A stretch of DNA of 64,000 nt from NCBI GenBank assembly GCA_963663365.2, contig CAXXIH010000005.1, forward strand, positions 124,001 through 188,000, written 5' to 3'. Under the pieces are notes generated by a model. The model did no database searches. It worked only from the letters and a program-made list of their open reading frames with translations, and was not told where the DNA came from. Positions within the stretch are counted from its first letter, which is position 1. Every line of letters starts with the position of its first letter. Source of the stretch: G963663365 sp963663365 (lineage in GTDB: Bacteria > Hinthialibacterota > Hinthialibacteria > Hinthialibacterales > G963663365). The position numbers were made by a program, and so were the translations under genes. Positions 62,407 to 64,000 of this stretch are shown one piece after another.

Positions 62407-64000
62407 ATGATTGCAAATCGGAAAGCAAATTATGGCAGGCGATTCATTTTGCACAGTGCCGTCGTTTTGCTGGTCTTTGGGATTCACTTGGCATTTGCTG
62501 AGCCCCAAGTAGTAACCGTCGGTGTCTATGATAACGCCCCCAAGGTTTTTCTGGACAAATCGGGTAAACCGGCCGGTTTCTTTATCGATGTCATCAAGAC
62601 AATTGCAGAAATGGAAGGCTGGCAGCTGCACTACGTTCCAGGCACTTGGAGTGAGGGATTAAACCGGCTGGAAAGCGGTGAAATCGATCTGATGCCGGAT
62701 GTGGCCCATACACCGGAGAGAGAAAAAATCTATGCCTTTCACAAAGTGACAGTGTTGTCTTCCTGGTTTCAGGTGTATACGCGTAAGGGGAGCAATATCA
62801 AATCGATTTTAGATTTATCCGAAAAGAGAGTGTTAGTTCTGGAACGCTCGGTACAAGAGGAGGCCTTCACACAACTCGCCGATAGTTTTGGGCTAAATAC
62901 CGTTCTAATTTCTCTGCCTGACTATAAAACGATGTTTGAACGGATCGCGAAGGGTGAGGCTGATGCCGCAATTACCAACCGCTTCTATGGCTTGATGCAC
63001 GCTCCGAAATATGGGTTGGAAGATACCGCGATTATGTTCTATCCCACCAATCTTTTTTTCGCCGCACCTAAGCAAGGACGCCAAGCGTTATTGGATGCTA
63101 TTGATGATTGTCTTTCCCGGCTAAAGAAAGATACACAATCGATTTATTACCGGTCTCTCAAAAAGTGGAGCACCGAAGAAGTGAAAACTGAACTCCCCGC
63201 CTGGGTGAAGATTGCTGGAGGCATCATAGCGGGCGCATTTCTTATAAGCCTTATTGGAAGCCTCATACTCAAACACCAAATTAAACTCCGTACAAAAAAA
63301 TTATCCGAACAAAATGTGGAAGTGCTCAAGATAAACGAGGCATTGCGTGACAGCGAAAGGAAATATCGCGAACTTCTTGAGCATGCCAATAGCATTATTT
63401 TGCATTGGACGAAGGACGGTCAAATCACATTCCTGAATGAATTTGGCCAACGATTCTTCGGGTACGCCGAAGAAGAAATCATCGGCCAACACGTAGTTGG
63501 CACCATTGTTCCTATGACTGAAGAGGGCGGTCGAGACCTGCGCCCGTTAATGGATAAAATCTGCGCGGAGCCTGAGGCATTCGAGCAAAATATCAACCAG
63601 AACATTCGACGTAATGGCGAGAGAGTGTGGATTGCCTGGACCAACAAAGTCCACTTTGATGAGTACGGTCAAATAATAGGAATCCTAAGTATCGGTACTG
63701 ATATCACTTCACGCAAGAAGGCCGATGAAGAATTGCGCCGGCTCAATGCTGAACTCGAACAAAGAGTAAATGAACGTACCGCCGAACTTGCGGAGGCTGT
63801 CGAAAAGGCGCAATCCGCCGACCGTATCAAGTCCGCCTTTTTGGCGAACATGAGTCACGAACTGCGCACACCCCTAAACTCGATCATCGGATTCACTGGA
63901 ATTCTGCTTCAAGAACTCGCCGGACCGCTCAACGAAGAACAAGAAAAGCAGTTGCGTATGGTGCAAGCAAGTTCCCGTCACCTTCTGGCCCTGATAAACG
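62407..64000 (+). CDS. Hybrid-type sensor histidine kinase with periplasmic solute-binding domain (truncated by window end)
   Basis: An open frame from ATG 62407 to the window edge (531 codons visible). Signal peptide: VVLLVFGIHLAFA. Residues ~33-260 are an SBP_bac_3-like amino-acid/solute-binding domain (VTVGVYDNAPKVFLDKSGKPAG in two parts, GFFIDVIKTIAEMEGW, EIDLMPDVAHTPERE, KGEADAAITNRFYGL), then one TM helix (about 268-288), a PAS domain (about 318-440) ending in GTDITSRKK, a coiled-coil, and HisKA with the phosphorylated histidine in MSHELRTP at residue 484. The catalytic ATPase domain, and perhaps a receiver, lie beyond the edge. It likely senses an extracytoplasmic solute. Start chosen because it precedes the signal peptide. 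Confidence 0.9.
   Translation, partial: MIANRKANYGRRFILHSAVVLLVFGIHLAFAEPQVVTVGVYDNAPKVFLDKSGKPAGFFIDVIKTIAEMEGWQLHYVPGTWSEGLNRLESGEIDLMPDVAHTPEREKIYAFHKVTVLSSWFQVYTRKGSNIKSILDLSEKRVLVLERSVQEEAFTQLADSFGLNTVLISLPDYKTMFERIAKGEADAAITNRFYGLMHAPKYGLEDTAIMFYPTNLFFAAPKQGRQALLDAIDDCLSRLKKDTQSIYYRSLKKWSTEEVKTELPAWVKIAGGIIAGAFLISLIGSLILKHQIKLRTKKLSEQNVEVLKINEALRDSERKYRELLEHANSIILHWTKDGQITFLNEFGQRFFGYAEEEIIGQHVVGTIVPMTEEGGRDLRPLMDKICAEPEAFEQNINQNIRRNGERVWIAWTNKVHFDEYGQIIGILSIGTDITSRKKADEELRRLNAELEQRVNERTAELAEAVEKAQSADRIKSAFLANMSHELRTPLNSIIGFTGILLQELAGPLNEEQEKQLRMVQASSRHLLALIN

Noticed and set aside
1..64000. CRISPR array
   Set aside because: No run of regularly spaced direct repeats of 24-40 bp was seen; repeats here are palindromic and dispersed.
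1..64000. tRNA or rRNA genes
   Set aside because: TTCGAA/TTCGAT words occur, but none lies in a cloverleaf-like context with matching acceptor arms; all fall inside coding regions.

Overview
This 64 kb window looks like a chromosomal segment from an uncultured, environmental, diderm bacterium. A kdsB gene (CMP-Kdo synthesis) implies lipopolysaccharide. Nine stand-alone GspG-like pseudopilin genes, many large secreted carbohydrate-active or propeller proteins, and a family of multi-hairpin intergenic repeats are features I associate with candidate phyla such as Hydrogenedentota or Sumerlaeota and with the wider Planctomycetes/Verrucomicrobia/Lentisphaerae group. The phylum cannot be fixed from this window: there is no rRNA, tRNA or ribosomal protein gene in it. 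No prophage, insertion sequence or CRISPR array was seen.

Region 1 (1-16.6 kb) is a surface-glycan locus. After the tail of a probable glycoside hydrolase and a fructokinase-type sugar kinase come three transcription units. (a) A minus-strand run (5083 down to 1122) encodes a GT2 glycosyltransferase with a TPR-like tail, a methyltransferase, a CmcI/rhamnosyl O-methyltransferase-type protein and a PLP sugar aminotransferase. (b) A divergent, translationally coupled plus-strand trio (5233-8544) encodes a NodU/CmcH O-carbamoyltransferase, an SGNH-like protein and a small DUF5989/SxtK-like membrane protein. (c) A minus-strand operon (14691 down to 8607) encodes a fused heptose nucleotidyltransferase/heptose bisphosphate phosphatase, an NAD-dependent epimerase, an RmlC/WxcM-like epimerase, a heptose-7-phosphate kinase, a zinc-finger C-methyltransferase and another methyltransferase. 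Together these suggest an activated D-glycero-D-manno-heptose that is further epimerised, C-/O-methylated, aminated and carbamoylated for an O-antigen or S-layer glycan. A NodB-like deacetylase and a nitrilase-family amidase follow.

Region 2 (17-37.5 kb) holds secreted or cytoplasmic glycan-degrading proteins (heparinase II/III-like, GH38 alpha-mannosidase, an FG-GAP/DUF4091 protein, a DUF4838 protein). Between them lie five pseudopilin genes, a multi-pass membrane protein and an APH-type kinase. Two pseudopilins are a recent tandem duplication.

Region 3 (37.5-62 kb) carries kdsB, an unknown 402-residue enzyme, a sodium/solute symporter and a string of catabolic genes: a GH-like protein with a beta-galactosidase trimerisation-like domain, a Tat-exported sugar isomerase, an amidohydrolase, an esterase-GH43-like fusion, a beta-helix GH141-like protein, a lipoprotein alpha/alpha-barrel and a beta-propeller. 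Four more pseudopilins and a secreted polysaccharide deacetylase follow. The window ends inside a hybrid sensor kinase (solute-binding domain - TM - PAS - HisKA).

The most notable non-coding content is a composite intergenic element in three copies (about 390-620 bp) with degenerate inverted termini and shared hairpin blocks, always lying just upstream of a minus-strand gene. Several palindromes and 5'-UTR hairpin/3'-terminator pairs also stand out, especially around two secreted proteins of unknown function.
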